Assembly: GCA_900088475.1 (NCBI GenBank)
Contig: FLMG01000988.1
Location: forward strand, 21,687 to 85,686
Source of the DNA: Hyphochytrium catenoides
Taxonomy: Eukaryota; Sar; Hyphochytriomycetes; Hyphochytriales; Hyphochytriaceae
Direction of reading: 5' to 3'
DNA: 64,000 nucleotides
In this document: piece after piece, positions 38,401-50,400 of the stretch
How the letters are laid out: every line of letters starts with the position of its first letter
Position numbering within the stretch: the first letter of the stretch is position 1
Notes under the pieces: model-generated
Told to the model about the DNA's origin: nothing
The model's input: only the letters and a program-made list of their open reading frames with translations
The model's database searches: none
Translations under genes and position numbers: made by a program

Positions 38401-41400
38401 TGAGGAAGTGGTTGACGAGATCACCTGCACACCACTTTTGTCCAACAGCATGATGGAGCCAGCAGGCCGAGTGACAATGGTGAGATCGAGTACGTTGGCT
38501 TCATCCTCAACAGTCACAGGACAGGGTGCGATGGACGGCAGTGGACAATGATCCTCAAGTCTAAGAGTAGAGAAGTGCAAAGTCTCATTCTGGGCCACCA
38601 AGTAAAACTCTGAGTCAATGGTGAGGGCTAGAAATGGAGCAGGAAATTAAGGTATGTATTAGCCCGGCCCCAATGCCCATGCGGCCGAAAAAGGTGGTGA
38701 CTTACTTGGGGCTCTTGTAAATGGCAATAAAGCAAGAAATAAGACCTTCGTCGTAGTTGACAATGTCTGCCCTTGCTCATCCTCAGCCGTCATGACTAAG
38801 TTCAATATCCTTTGTGACACAGGGCCCGGGTAGAGTTCACGAACCTCCCATGCTAACTTCTCTGGAGATAAGGCAACAGACGAAGGCTCAACTAAAGGAA
38901 TGTCACCAAGGGTTGGGGAGAAGCTGATCACCCAAGTTCGTGTGTGCTCTTGCCTGAGGGAATGGGGGATTAGCTCAAAAGAAAGTATAGGCGTTATAAA
39001 CGGAAGGCATTTCTGGAAGTTTCAGTCGGAGCTACGGTGCTCGAAAAGAAATATGCGTTAAAAAACACCTCGTTCCGATCCTTACGAATCAAATCTTTGG
39101 ATGCCTCGAACATAATCTGGGAATGGGAATTCTTGGCGAAACAGTGCCAGAAACTCGTCCGACGAGGCATTGACAGGGACAGCAGGAATAGAGATGGTGT
39201 GCCCATTCAGCTTCAGCGAGATACTGCAGGATTAGAACCCAAGAAGGGAGAAGGTGAAAGCCCTTAGCGATTCGGCGAGTGATATGGATTCTTTCTGAGT
39301 TAGTCTCCGAGCGTGGCAACGGACTAGGTCGGAGGGGTCATTCCGAGAAGCAGAGGCCAAGAGCTCAAACACGCACCTAAAAGCACCAAAGCGATCAAGT
39401 CCGGCCATATCGTTCTCAATCAGGACATTGGGAGTCTCAGTCCCTCGCAGCTGGACGAGGTCGTTCTTGACCAAAGTGAACGACAATGCCGTGAAAGGCA
39501 CATTCCGGAGCTCAACCCCCCAAATGTACTCACCATCCATCGATTGTAGAGATCTAGTGACAACCACGCGCTGTGAAGAGGATCAGCTAACAAGCAAACG
39601 CTAAGGACGGCGTCACAACAGCACCAACCATGCCGGGAAAGACGTCGTCGGTCCCTCCTTCTTGTATAGTAGTGACAGCAACTTCGCCATGGGGAAGGGA
39701 TGCGACGCCAATTGAAAACTGCTCAGAGTCGCCTAACTCAAGAGGAAAGGTGATGCGCCAAGAGAATCCTCCTTGACTGTTGATTGAGCGCTGAGTTAAG
39801 GTTGAGTTAGTACCTTGTCTGATCAGCGACAGAAGCAGGATAATACCATACCTCGATTTGCAAACCCGCAAAGACATCTTGGAGGGTATTGAGTGCATCC
39901 CGCAATTCGTCGCTCCCTGTAAAGCATCATATTCATCATTAACTTACTGCTAAGCTTCGAACGGGTCTCAGAAACAGGACATCATATAACGTATGCAAGC
40001 GGTGGAATAACGATGAAGAACATTGAGTAGTAGTTTTTAAAGTTTCGGGAACATCTTGACATTCCTCACCTATGTTGTAGGGTAGAGGACTGGTGCTCTT
40101 GCCGTTCGCATAGACCGTGAAATAGCCAGAAGTCACTTCTGAGGCTGGGGCAACAGCTTTTGTGGTGATCATCTACGTGCCGTTTAGCATCATCAGGAAT
40201 ACGGTAAACAGAAGCAAGTTAGCCCACCGAGCGTAAACAAAGGGAGAATAGGCCAATCGAGGACGTTGCTTTGGAAGGTTCCGGTAATGAAATTATACAG
40301 ACCTGAATCTCAGGCACACTGCTATCTCCGTAGATACCATCTCTGCCGGCGAAACAAGACATTCCAAGGATGCCCTCTTGTAATGATAACGCTTGGTCTG
40401 GGCCAGACCTCACGGGCAAAGCATTAAAAGGTATGGGAGGAGAGGAACAGATGGCGTCTTCGGGTCTGTCAAAGTGCCGGTTCGGGTAGGAAAAGAAAAG
40501 AGTCCGGAGGTCTATTCCCAGAGAGAAAGATCCACCCGCAATGCCAGCTTCAGAGGAAGTATGGATTTTCATCTTGAATCTATCATCTGGGACACGGACA
40601 GTAATTTCCTGAGATTCTCCCCTGAGATTTCCTTCTTCCCCAATCCTTCTCCGACCCACCACATAGAGGCGACCAAGATCTTCCATTACGCTCTCTAGAG
40701 AGCCAAACACATCAATTGTGCTCGCATTGCATTGTAAGGCGGCTGTAGTTGACTGGTGAGGAGGAGCCTCACAAAGAATATCGGTTCCTGCTTCCAACCG
40801 CACCTACAAGAACAAAAAAGACATGAGAAACGACGGCTGGAATATGTATACCCAACACTACTGAACATACCCGGAAAAGCTCGGAACTCCTTCCAAACTT
40901 ACTAGACAGGGAGAGAGAAGACAGAGAAATCAGGGTGTTTTCTTGGCCAAACATCATTCCAGGACCGAACAATACAGGGATGACGGGAGCTGAGGTCATC
41001 ATAACGTGTAAGCCAACCGTGGAAATCTGCTTTCCTGGAAGTTGCAAACTAACATTCACCAATCCTATTAGTGGCTCTTGCCGAGCTAGTTCGCTGTTTC
41101 GTACAGGTAACAGCTCCAGGGAGGCCAGTGTTCGATTAAGATCAAGGGCCGTTCCTTCGACTGTGAGCGTAGTCCATAAAGGATCTACGGCAAAACTTAG
41201 ACCCATCTCCTCAATCTTTTCCCATCGTAGCTGACTCAAAGAGAAAGGACAGTGGCTCTGAAATATCACCTCTGCGTACTCTGAATCCCTTAGCTCCACG
41301 AATGAGAACTCGCGCTCGGCACGTTCCCCAAGGACAGAGCCGCATATGGGCACCATGCTATCCCTGATCATTCTAGCAACCACTTCCACTGAATTAGCGG

Positions 41401-44400
41401 TGGGATCTTCTAGTCTAAGAAGCCCTGCCTGGACCAATGGAGTCTTCTCGGAAGGTGGTGTTATCATCAAAGAGAGCCCGTTCCCGCCGACCTTCTTCCA
41501 AGCCTCAGACAAAATGAGGCCATCAGCCGGTGTCCTGACTACGAAGTATATCCTAAACGTCGATTGGGCCTCCTCAGATTTTGCCCCTTCCATTCTTACG
41601 AACGCCTGTTCCGAGCCCAGCGTTTGATCCAGGACTTCTTGCAATTCTGCAAGGGTAGCGTCAATGCTGAGAGGGGGAGACACGATTGGCTCCCTCCCTC
41701 TGTGCAAAATCTGTAAAGCAAACTGTCCGAAAGGAGGACTGGAACCATCGGCAACGGAGCGCACATGCAATCTGGCGCTTTGAGGTTGAGACAGGGAGAG
41801 CTTTGAAACATGTAACAGGGGTACATCACTACAATGGTTGACGAGCGTAGTGGGAGGAAATGGTAAGCAGTAGAAAGGTCAAATAAGAAGAACGTGATTG
41901 GGAGAGGGAAAAAGTTAGCTCGTTCTGATTTGGGGTGGGTCCTCATCTTTCGTACCCGCGCTTTGATAGGAAGGTAACGGTCCAAGAATGGAACCCTTCC
42001 CTGGTGGTGCTTCGCTCTACGGATACTCTTCCAGTGTTTGGAAGATTCTCCAGCGCAGCTCGCAACTCATGCGAGGATGCTTCCAAGGAAATTGGAGTGG
42101 TGACTGCAGACTCCTCCCAAGGGTAACAGGGAAACTGCAGCTGGAATGTGCCCCAAGGCTTCACTGATCCCATGGAGATCACCTCGGTCGTGCTTTCCAG
42201 TGAGCCTGTCGTTTGATGATTACCCAATTAATCTCAGAGATGAGCTCAAGATACTAATCACTTCAAGTACGCGGGACCGAGACCAAAGATTACAATAAAG
42301 GACAACACTAAACGTACCTGGAGGATCAACCGCTCTACAGAGCTTGCAAGAGAACGGAGAAGAGTGCTGCCAGACCATCTCTGCGATCAATGGGCCCCTT
42401 AAGGTGAGGAAGGTAACGTCCAAAACGGTACCACCGTCTTCAGATAAGTCTCGGCTAACTTGTACCTTCCCTACACCTCTCAGACTTTCTAGAGCTGTCT
42501 GGACTTCAACGGCTGAGGAGTCGTAGTTGAGCGGAGAGGAGATCACATAGAAGGCAGGTGAGTGTTCTTTATCGGTGTAGGAGCCAATGGTGTTCATTCT
42601 GAAAGCATACTGTCCACCGTTGATGGTTACGCTGCCAAGAGTTTCAATTCTATATCTCAGGACCATGGGTGAGAGATTTCCTGCTTGTACAGCGTGCACA
42701 GGAATTTCCATAACCGGAAGGCCATCGAAAGTATAGGGGAAGCTAAGAGGAGTCACCGACAGAAGAGGGACTGGACCTAAGAGAAGGACCGAATAAGGGA
42801 ACTATCCGTCAATATGCATGTTTTTGTTGACGTCAATGGAGAGGCTTACCTGTTACCGATAGGAAAGTCACTGTCCAGCTGCAACCTCCCGAACTGTCAG
42901 GATCAGAACGGGAGACTCTTACCCTTCCAATATTTGGGAGGGAGTTCAGCGCCTCCTCGACTGCCGTCGATGTGCCTGCGAGAGAGCACAGAAGCCTTGA
43001 ATAGAGGGATAACGCCAAGTCGCCTCTTCCAGAATTAGAGGAATTGTGGTCGCACAAGCAGCACTCAAGGACAGGTCGCAGCCAAAGCACGATAGATTAA
43101 GTACAGTTGTACTAAGGAAGGGCCACACCTTCTGTACTTGTCAGAGAGGTCGAAACTGTCGACAACTGGCCACCGTAGTTAAATGATATGAGAAAATCTG
43201 CTGTGTTTATGCTCTGATCCTTATCAACCTTGGTCTGAAAGATCTGGACACCGTACTCGTAGGAGATTAAAGTTGACAGCTCCTGAATCTCAGGAGTTGC
43301 AGCGGCGACAGCTGCACCTATACGTAGATAAGACACAAGTTGACAATATCAGAGCGGAGAAGTCACCATAGGGGAGTGACCAGATGCCCAGAAAAAGGGA
43401 GAAGGAGGAAACTGAGTAATTCTGGTCCTATTCTCCGCCCATACACCGTAATTACAGTTCCAGTAGACCATTCCCTGTTACCTTGGATAGAGACCTCCTG
43501 ATAGTACATGTGGGGGTAATAATTGGTCTCCTTTAGGTCGACACGAAAGGCTCCCAAGGCTAGTTCATCACGAGAAGGGGAAGAGGTTGAGCAAAAAAAC
43601 ACGGGCTCGGATGAAGAGTCAAACTGAACCTCTACGATCTTACAGGTGGAAAATGAAGCAAGTCCAAGAGCGGCATTATCTGGCTTTGCTGCAGACAGTG
43701 TCAGGTTCAAGAACACCTTCACATTCTCCTCTACCTTCACAAGGTAGACGCTGTCAGCTGTCGTCGGCGGAGTTAGCAAGGTAAGGTTGGTAAGCGGTGC
43801 GGAGAGGGAGAGCAAGGGGGCAACATCCTGCTGCAATATATCAATTCTAATTCTGCTTTCAGTCTGGATGGCATTGCCCTTGCCAGTGTGATCATGGTCC
43901 ATTGCGATTACAAATATCTCGGCTGTCAATTTACTTTCCTCCGCAAGAAAGACAAGGCCCTTCAGTTGCTGGTTGATCTGATTTTCGGTGCCATGGAGAT
44001 TCAGCTCTTGTTTCCATTGAGCAGAAGGGGAAAGAAGCATCCTTCGTGTACCGGAGAGGCTTAATGAACCATTCAACGTCTGCAAGACGATGGAAAGTCT
44101 TGCGCCGGGACTCTCGGCCAGGTCAACGTCGGACACGTAAATAGGTATGGCCAGAGGGCTACCCCGAACATACTGCAACGTAGATGGCGCAGTAATTGTG
44201 GGTGGGTCATTAACTGGCTCGATAGCAAGCCAACAGAGACCTGAGGTCAACGTTGAACCAGATGAACCTACAACCTGGGAAATATTTGGAAAGAGGATTG
44301 AGATATGAAGATCGCAGGATCAGTCAGACAGTGCTCTGGACTACTGAACCACGGATTGCCCGCTGCCCTACTTGTCCTTCTATTTCCTGACGTACCTCTA

Positions 44401-47400
44401 TCTGGAGGCTTTCAGCCCCATACTGCCCATAAGTTCCTAGCAGGGACTTGATGGACGGCGGTCCACCGAGGGGACAGTTGAAATTCTTAAGGGGATGATA
44501 GGTAAGACTCTCCAAGGCTTCTTCGACGTCCTTCAAAGCCCCTCTTACTGATATGGAGGAGCTAGCCAATTCCGCCACCGAGCCCTCCTGCTCAGCCGCT
44601 ACTAGCAGCTGTACCTTATCGCGTACGTTTGCTAGGGAGAGATTACCGTACTTAACCTCTGCTCTGACAATGACCACATCTTCAATTTCTGTCTTTCCAA
44701 AGATACTCTTGCCTAGAATGAGATATTGGTCTTCTTGTCCGCGCCATATACAAGGACCAGGCTGAAAGACTGTGATTGCCTTATCCCGGGGTGTCAGAAG
44801 AAGAACGACTGGGTGAAAAACAGAGAGAGCGGGACCGCTTCCGACACTGCCATTATCGTCCAACCCGATAAGAAGGCGGTCCTCATCATCTGCAAAGATG
44901 TCGGAAGAAGGAGTTAACACCGACTGCATACTTAACTCAGACCATGAAGAGCTGCAACCGGCTGCAGCCATGTAGATGCTAGGGAAGTGACTTTCGAACA
45001 ATGGAGAACATGGATAACATAAAATAGGAGAATCAGTAGAAACTCATAAGACCATATTTATAGACAGCGCCCTCGGTTCTACGAAGGCTCGCAAAGTTTG
45101 TACAGTCCTAAATTCCTTCTGGCAGTCCTGGCACTATAGAAGCTTCTTACCGGTACCTTCAGCAGAATAGTACAAGGCTGACAGGAAAAAATTGAGTCCT
45201 GGCACACTCCCAGAGACCCTAACCCTTTTACTTCGCCCTGCGAGGTCCCCCTCCTCCAGATGCAAGTTTTGCAAATGTTCCGTAGAGAAACCTAGCAGAC
45301 CCTTCTCAACTTCAAGTGTGAGAGTCCAGCTCATCTGTGAGTTCCAGTAGCCGAAACGGAGATCCGTTTGCGCAGTGAAGTCCGGATCGTCAATCCTAAG
45401 CCCAGGGAGCCAATGGCCCCGCCCGGATACAGATGGGGGGATAGATATATTCCTGGGTGCCAGTATTTGTGGAGGATCGTTGACAGGCTCAACAAACATA
45501 TGAACAGTGAGAAGTGCTTTGTCTGTAACCCCTCCATCCTCATTGTGTGTCTTTTCTTTTGTCCAAGGAGTTAGTGTAAAGAAGATAGAATCTCTGCCAT
45601 GGAAGTTAGAAGGGGGCTCATACATCAAACTCGCTATCTCAGCTTGGAGCTCTGGAAGAGTACCCACAAGTGTTAGTCCTTGTTTTGAGCTGCTTTCCAG
45701 GGATCTTTCAGAGGAGGCGAGAACCCCTGCCTCGGCTCGAACGTTCAATTCGTGCAATGAAGAACCTCGCACGTCTTGCCCTCTCCATTGTATACCCAGA
45801 CCCGAAAGACGATACGGCGGTGAGTCCTCTTTCATAGTGAGGATCATCTTCTCTGCCTCCAGCCGGAGGACGCTCTCATGGCTCATTACGGCAACAGGAA
45901 TGCCACAGCTCCAAGTTTCAAGAGCCGTGAAAGGAGCCTATCAATGTAAAGTGTCAGGTCGGCAGTGGTATGATAAAGGTGTGAGGAGTTCTAGCTCTTC
46001 GTACCTTCATCATTATCTCTATCCGGTCCGCCCCGGACGGATTTGGCTCGGAGATGTAGTGAAGGGATCCAAGACAGTGCAAAATGTCTCTTTTATCTCC
46101 ATTGAGATTAACCACCTTGCCCTTTCCCCCAATTCTCTCGTAAACGTGGCAGCTGTCTTTGTTCCCTGCCAGATTCCCCCTCTGAACAGTCAAGGACACG
46201 CTCACGCGGTCTGTCTCTTCGAACGTCCGAAGAATGTGGTCCAATCCTAACGCAGAGAGTGGAGTCGAAGACCCTTCAAAGACACTGACTCCCATAGCGG
46301 AACGTGCCAAACAGTCCGGAGAGTACCGTCGTTCCCGGTGTCCTAGCGTAATGTGTAGCTCTTCACTTGAAAAACTCGCACTTGATATGGAACCGCACTC
46401 GTCGAAACGGACTTCCCGGCCGTCGTGAGCGCAGACAGTAATTACGTCAGTTGAAGGGCCCGATGATCTCGAGTAGGATATGGATGAATGGTACTGTAGG
46501 GTCTTAAGAACCCTGTTGATCACATCCACTGCACCATGCACTTGTAACGCGGTTTGTGATTTACTAATGGTCACGCCTGGCGACAAAACATAAGCAGTCA
46601 GGGTGGGATAAGTTGTGCGAAATGAAGGACCCGGTCGTATGATCAATCAACAAGTAGAGGTAGCTTTGACTCGAAGATAGGCCCCAGAAGTCTATAGAGT
46701 AGATTCAAGATAGTAAAGTTGCGGTAGGTCATGGACCTAGCGGCGAAGAAAATCAGGAAGCTCTAGGGCATTTCGACAACTATGCTCACCATCAATATGT
46801 TCTTCAAGGGTGAATTGGCCATGGGTGGCTTGAATTGTGACAAAAATTAAGGCAGAATCTACGTCCGTGATGTCCAATGGAAGGCTCACGACATTCTCAG
46901 ACGGTTTCAAGGAAGTTGACAAGAAGGGAAGAATTATCTTGGGAGCATCATTCACAGGGAGAATTGACACCGCAACGGATTTGTCAATCTGAAAGTGTTG
47001 GTCCCCCAAGCTCTGTATATGAAAATCTACCGTGGTAACTCCATGCCAGTCTTCCATACCTATGCATTCAGCATTTCATCAGCAAGTTAGACGTAAAGTG
47101 GGTCTAGCCAGCATCCCCAAGGGCGATAAGCACCAATAGGGATGGAGAACTGAAGAGGCGTCCAACCTACCGCGATACGAAAGAGATTGAAGTGCTGCCT
47201 CGATGTCCGCAAGTTGGCCTACAACCGTTAAACTCTGGCAACCTGCAACCAAACATTCCTCAGGTTGCTCCATTGCAAGACCTGCAGATGATAGTAATGC
47301 AGTTAACGCACGGGTGGAGAGTGGCTCTGTCGCAGATACTGTCTACCTTCGGTCTGGCTGGTCATCAAAGTGCCACTTTGGACAGTAATAGTAGCTTTAA

Positions 47401-50400
47401 AGTCTCCCCTCTGTCTATCGGGGCGTAGGATCTGCATAGGAGGAAGTTGAAGCTCCTCGTCCTCCCTCCCAGTTACCTCAAGAGAAGCGAATGACAGGGA
47501 GATGGGATGGGTTCTTGCCTGAGCGAGAACAGCTAGCCCAGCTTCCAAATGGAAGTCTGCGTGGACAGAAAGTAAATAACGCAGCTATGTATAGCTCAAT
47601 AGGTGGTTCCCTCCTACCTGGATCTAAGGTACTTTGCAGGCTTAAAAGCACTTCATCAACTTCATCTCGTTCGAGGTCGCCGACAGCTCGATATTCAAGC
47701 AGCTTTATACATTCAGACAGGTCCGAAAGAAAGCCAGTTAATATCACTGCCTGTCCAACAGCGGAGGTAGAGACTCCAATGGGAAGCGTCGAGGAGTCCT
47801 GAAACTCTACCAAGCCAAACGTAGTTTGCACCTCCAGTGTGTATAGACTTTTGCCGGGGCAGGCCGAGGTCAGCTCTATCCAATCAGATAGAGGTGCGAC
47901 AGTATCTTCCAAAATTGTCACTGCTTGGCTATCCAGTATCCATCGAACGCCGCCATGGGGTTTCGCGTTTACGCGAAAGGCAAGAGGAAGCTCTTGGGTC
48001 TTAACTCCCCAACTTCCGTATACCGTGGCCTCCAACCTCAGCTCCTCTGGCCCGGAATAGCAATCCTCGGCAAGATAGGTGAAACCCAAGAACTGCTGAG
48101 GGAGGAGGGACAAGTGTGTAGCAATAGAGAGGTTTCTTTTCCAAGTTCCCGCAGCGCCACTTCCATCCCTTAGGGTAATATACCCTGCTTCCGACTTGAC
48201 AGTGACGTGGACAGTGTGATCAACTGGACTGCAGTCCATATTGACGGTTGGAGCTATTTATCGTCATGAGCAAAAGGTGAGAACACAATCATGGTCTGCT
48301 TGTTCATCTTACTCTTTTACCTGGGACAGGGGTCTCATGACCGCTTGTAATATTGTCGTAATCTGGCTGCTCCCAGCTTAAGACTAGAGAACAATCTTCC
48401 TCTATTTGGTTTGATATGTGAAGAACTGTAGCCGTATTTGGTACGTTTCCCCCAGCTACAATGAAAATAGCATCAGCACAGGATTCGGAGGTATGAATAG
48501 GTAGGCATCAACAGGAGAACGGATTAACAAGAGGTAGACAGCACAAGATCGCACACATCAGTATGTTTCCGGTAAGAATTCAAAGCAAGTGACCTCATTC
48601 CACGTACCGGCAGAAGTGACGGAGAGCGAAAGCGTATCAGAGGATGCCCCAGGAAGGTATTGCATTGTCTCTAGTGCCCCATTGAGGTCCCGGACTCGAC
48701 CGACTAGTGAGACAGCCATGCTCCCTAGCTCATTGACGATCAAGCGCTGAGTGTTCGTATCATTCCAGATTAGACCACCCGAACCGACCGAGAGATGTAG
48801 GGCGAGAGTCTCCATCTGTAAAGACTGATAGTCTTCTGAAAGCTGGATGACGGGTGGGCGATTGCGCAAGGGTTACAGTGGAAGACATAGCATGCGAGAG
48901 GATATGGGCAAAACGTTTCAAACCTTGATGGGCGGAATTGTAGTGGGACCGGCACTCGTAAGGTTCCATAAGTGGTAGGGAAGAATGATCGCTGGTGGTT
49001 TGTGCTTGGGCTCAACAGTTATAACAAAGCTTCTGTTATCACTATTGACTGTAGCATCTGCCTTCATTGGATACGACTCCGAAATGGAAACTTTAAGGAG
49101 ATCGTCCCCTACCCAGTTGTTCGGGAACACGCATCGCAAGCCACTCAGAGCAGCGTTGAGGGCAGGTAATGAACCCTGAAGCTCTAGAAGCACCTCCCCT
49201 TCACCTGTTCTATTTGAACGTAGCCAGATCCCTAAAATGCGGAACTGTTAGGTTAAATTGCCAAAGCTCTAGCTGTTGCTAACACGGAAAGAGGGGTCCG
49301 TGTTGGTAACCCGCCCAGCAATCGCTAAAAGGAGGACTCTTCCAACGCGAAGGAAGCGCAATGTAATAGGGACCTTCACCAAGGATAAGCTCACCTTCTA
49401 AGGCAAGACTGTAAGCGCACCGTTGAGCGCTAAGCTCCAGTCTGAAGCTGCCATCCAATCTGTCTTCAAGATCTCCATCGTAAACACTTATCCCGTGTAT
49501 TGCGACGGGCTTCCCTTCTTCGCCTTGAAATTTTTCTACAGTCCATTGGATAACTGGAGGATCATCCACGGGTCTTACATTCACCACTGCGAACCCTTTG
49601 AAATCTTCAACGCCATTTCGTTTGAAGTCTAGAGTGATCAAGACGGGGCCCCCGTCACGGGAGTTGAAGTCTTTAGGAGGGGTATAATGAAGCGCCAAGA
49701 GCTTCCCGTTAACAGCCCGAGCAGATCCCGATAGAGGGATGCTTTTCACCTCTTGTGCTCCACCAAGAGACAGACTACCTTTACTCGTAGTGACGGTCCC
49801 TTCAATGTATCCATCCAGCTGACTAAGCGCTATGTCATGCAGGATAAGAGGTTCATCCTCAAGAGTAACTAAAGGGATTGAGGGCAGATGCAACTTGGAG
49901 GTTGACAAAGGAAATTGGCGTGTTATAGCAACGGTCTTGGCAACTAAAACGTCTTGAGGTTCTCCTTCCGAATTTGTCCCTACTCGTTGGACTCGGATGG
50001 TGAGCTCATCTTCAGAGCTCTTTCCTGTGAATAGAAGTATCACATAGACCGTCTTGGGAGGAAGTAGCTTGAGAAGTTCACATTACCTTGATACGTAACC
50101 GTAGCTAACCTGCGTCTGATATGGGACAATCCTCCCTTAAGGGCAAGGCTAGAGCCACTAATCGCTTCAGTCGAGGCTGTTTGGGGCCATAGAAAAGTCA
50201 GATGATTGCACTTTATGGCTGTAGATCCCACTTACCACCGCTATCTGGCAATAGTATTGTCCCTTCTTGAACGGTAAGTTCAACTTCATACGCCATCTGA
50301 TCTTCCAGTTCATAGTCAGGGTCCACCAAGCTAAGACCATACAAGACGGCGGGAGAGGGAGCCCGACCAAAAAGATCTATCCTTTCTGGAGCAATGATCT

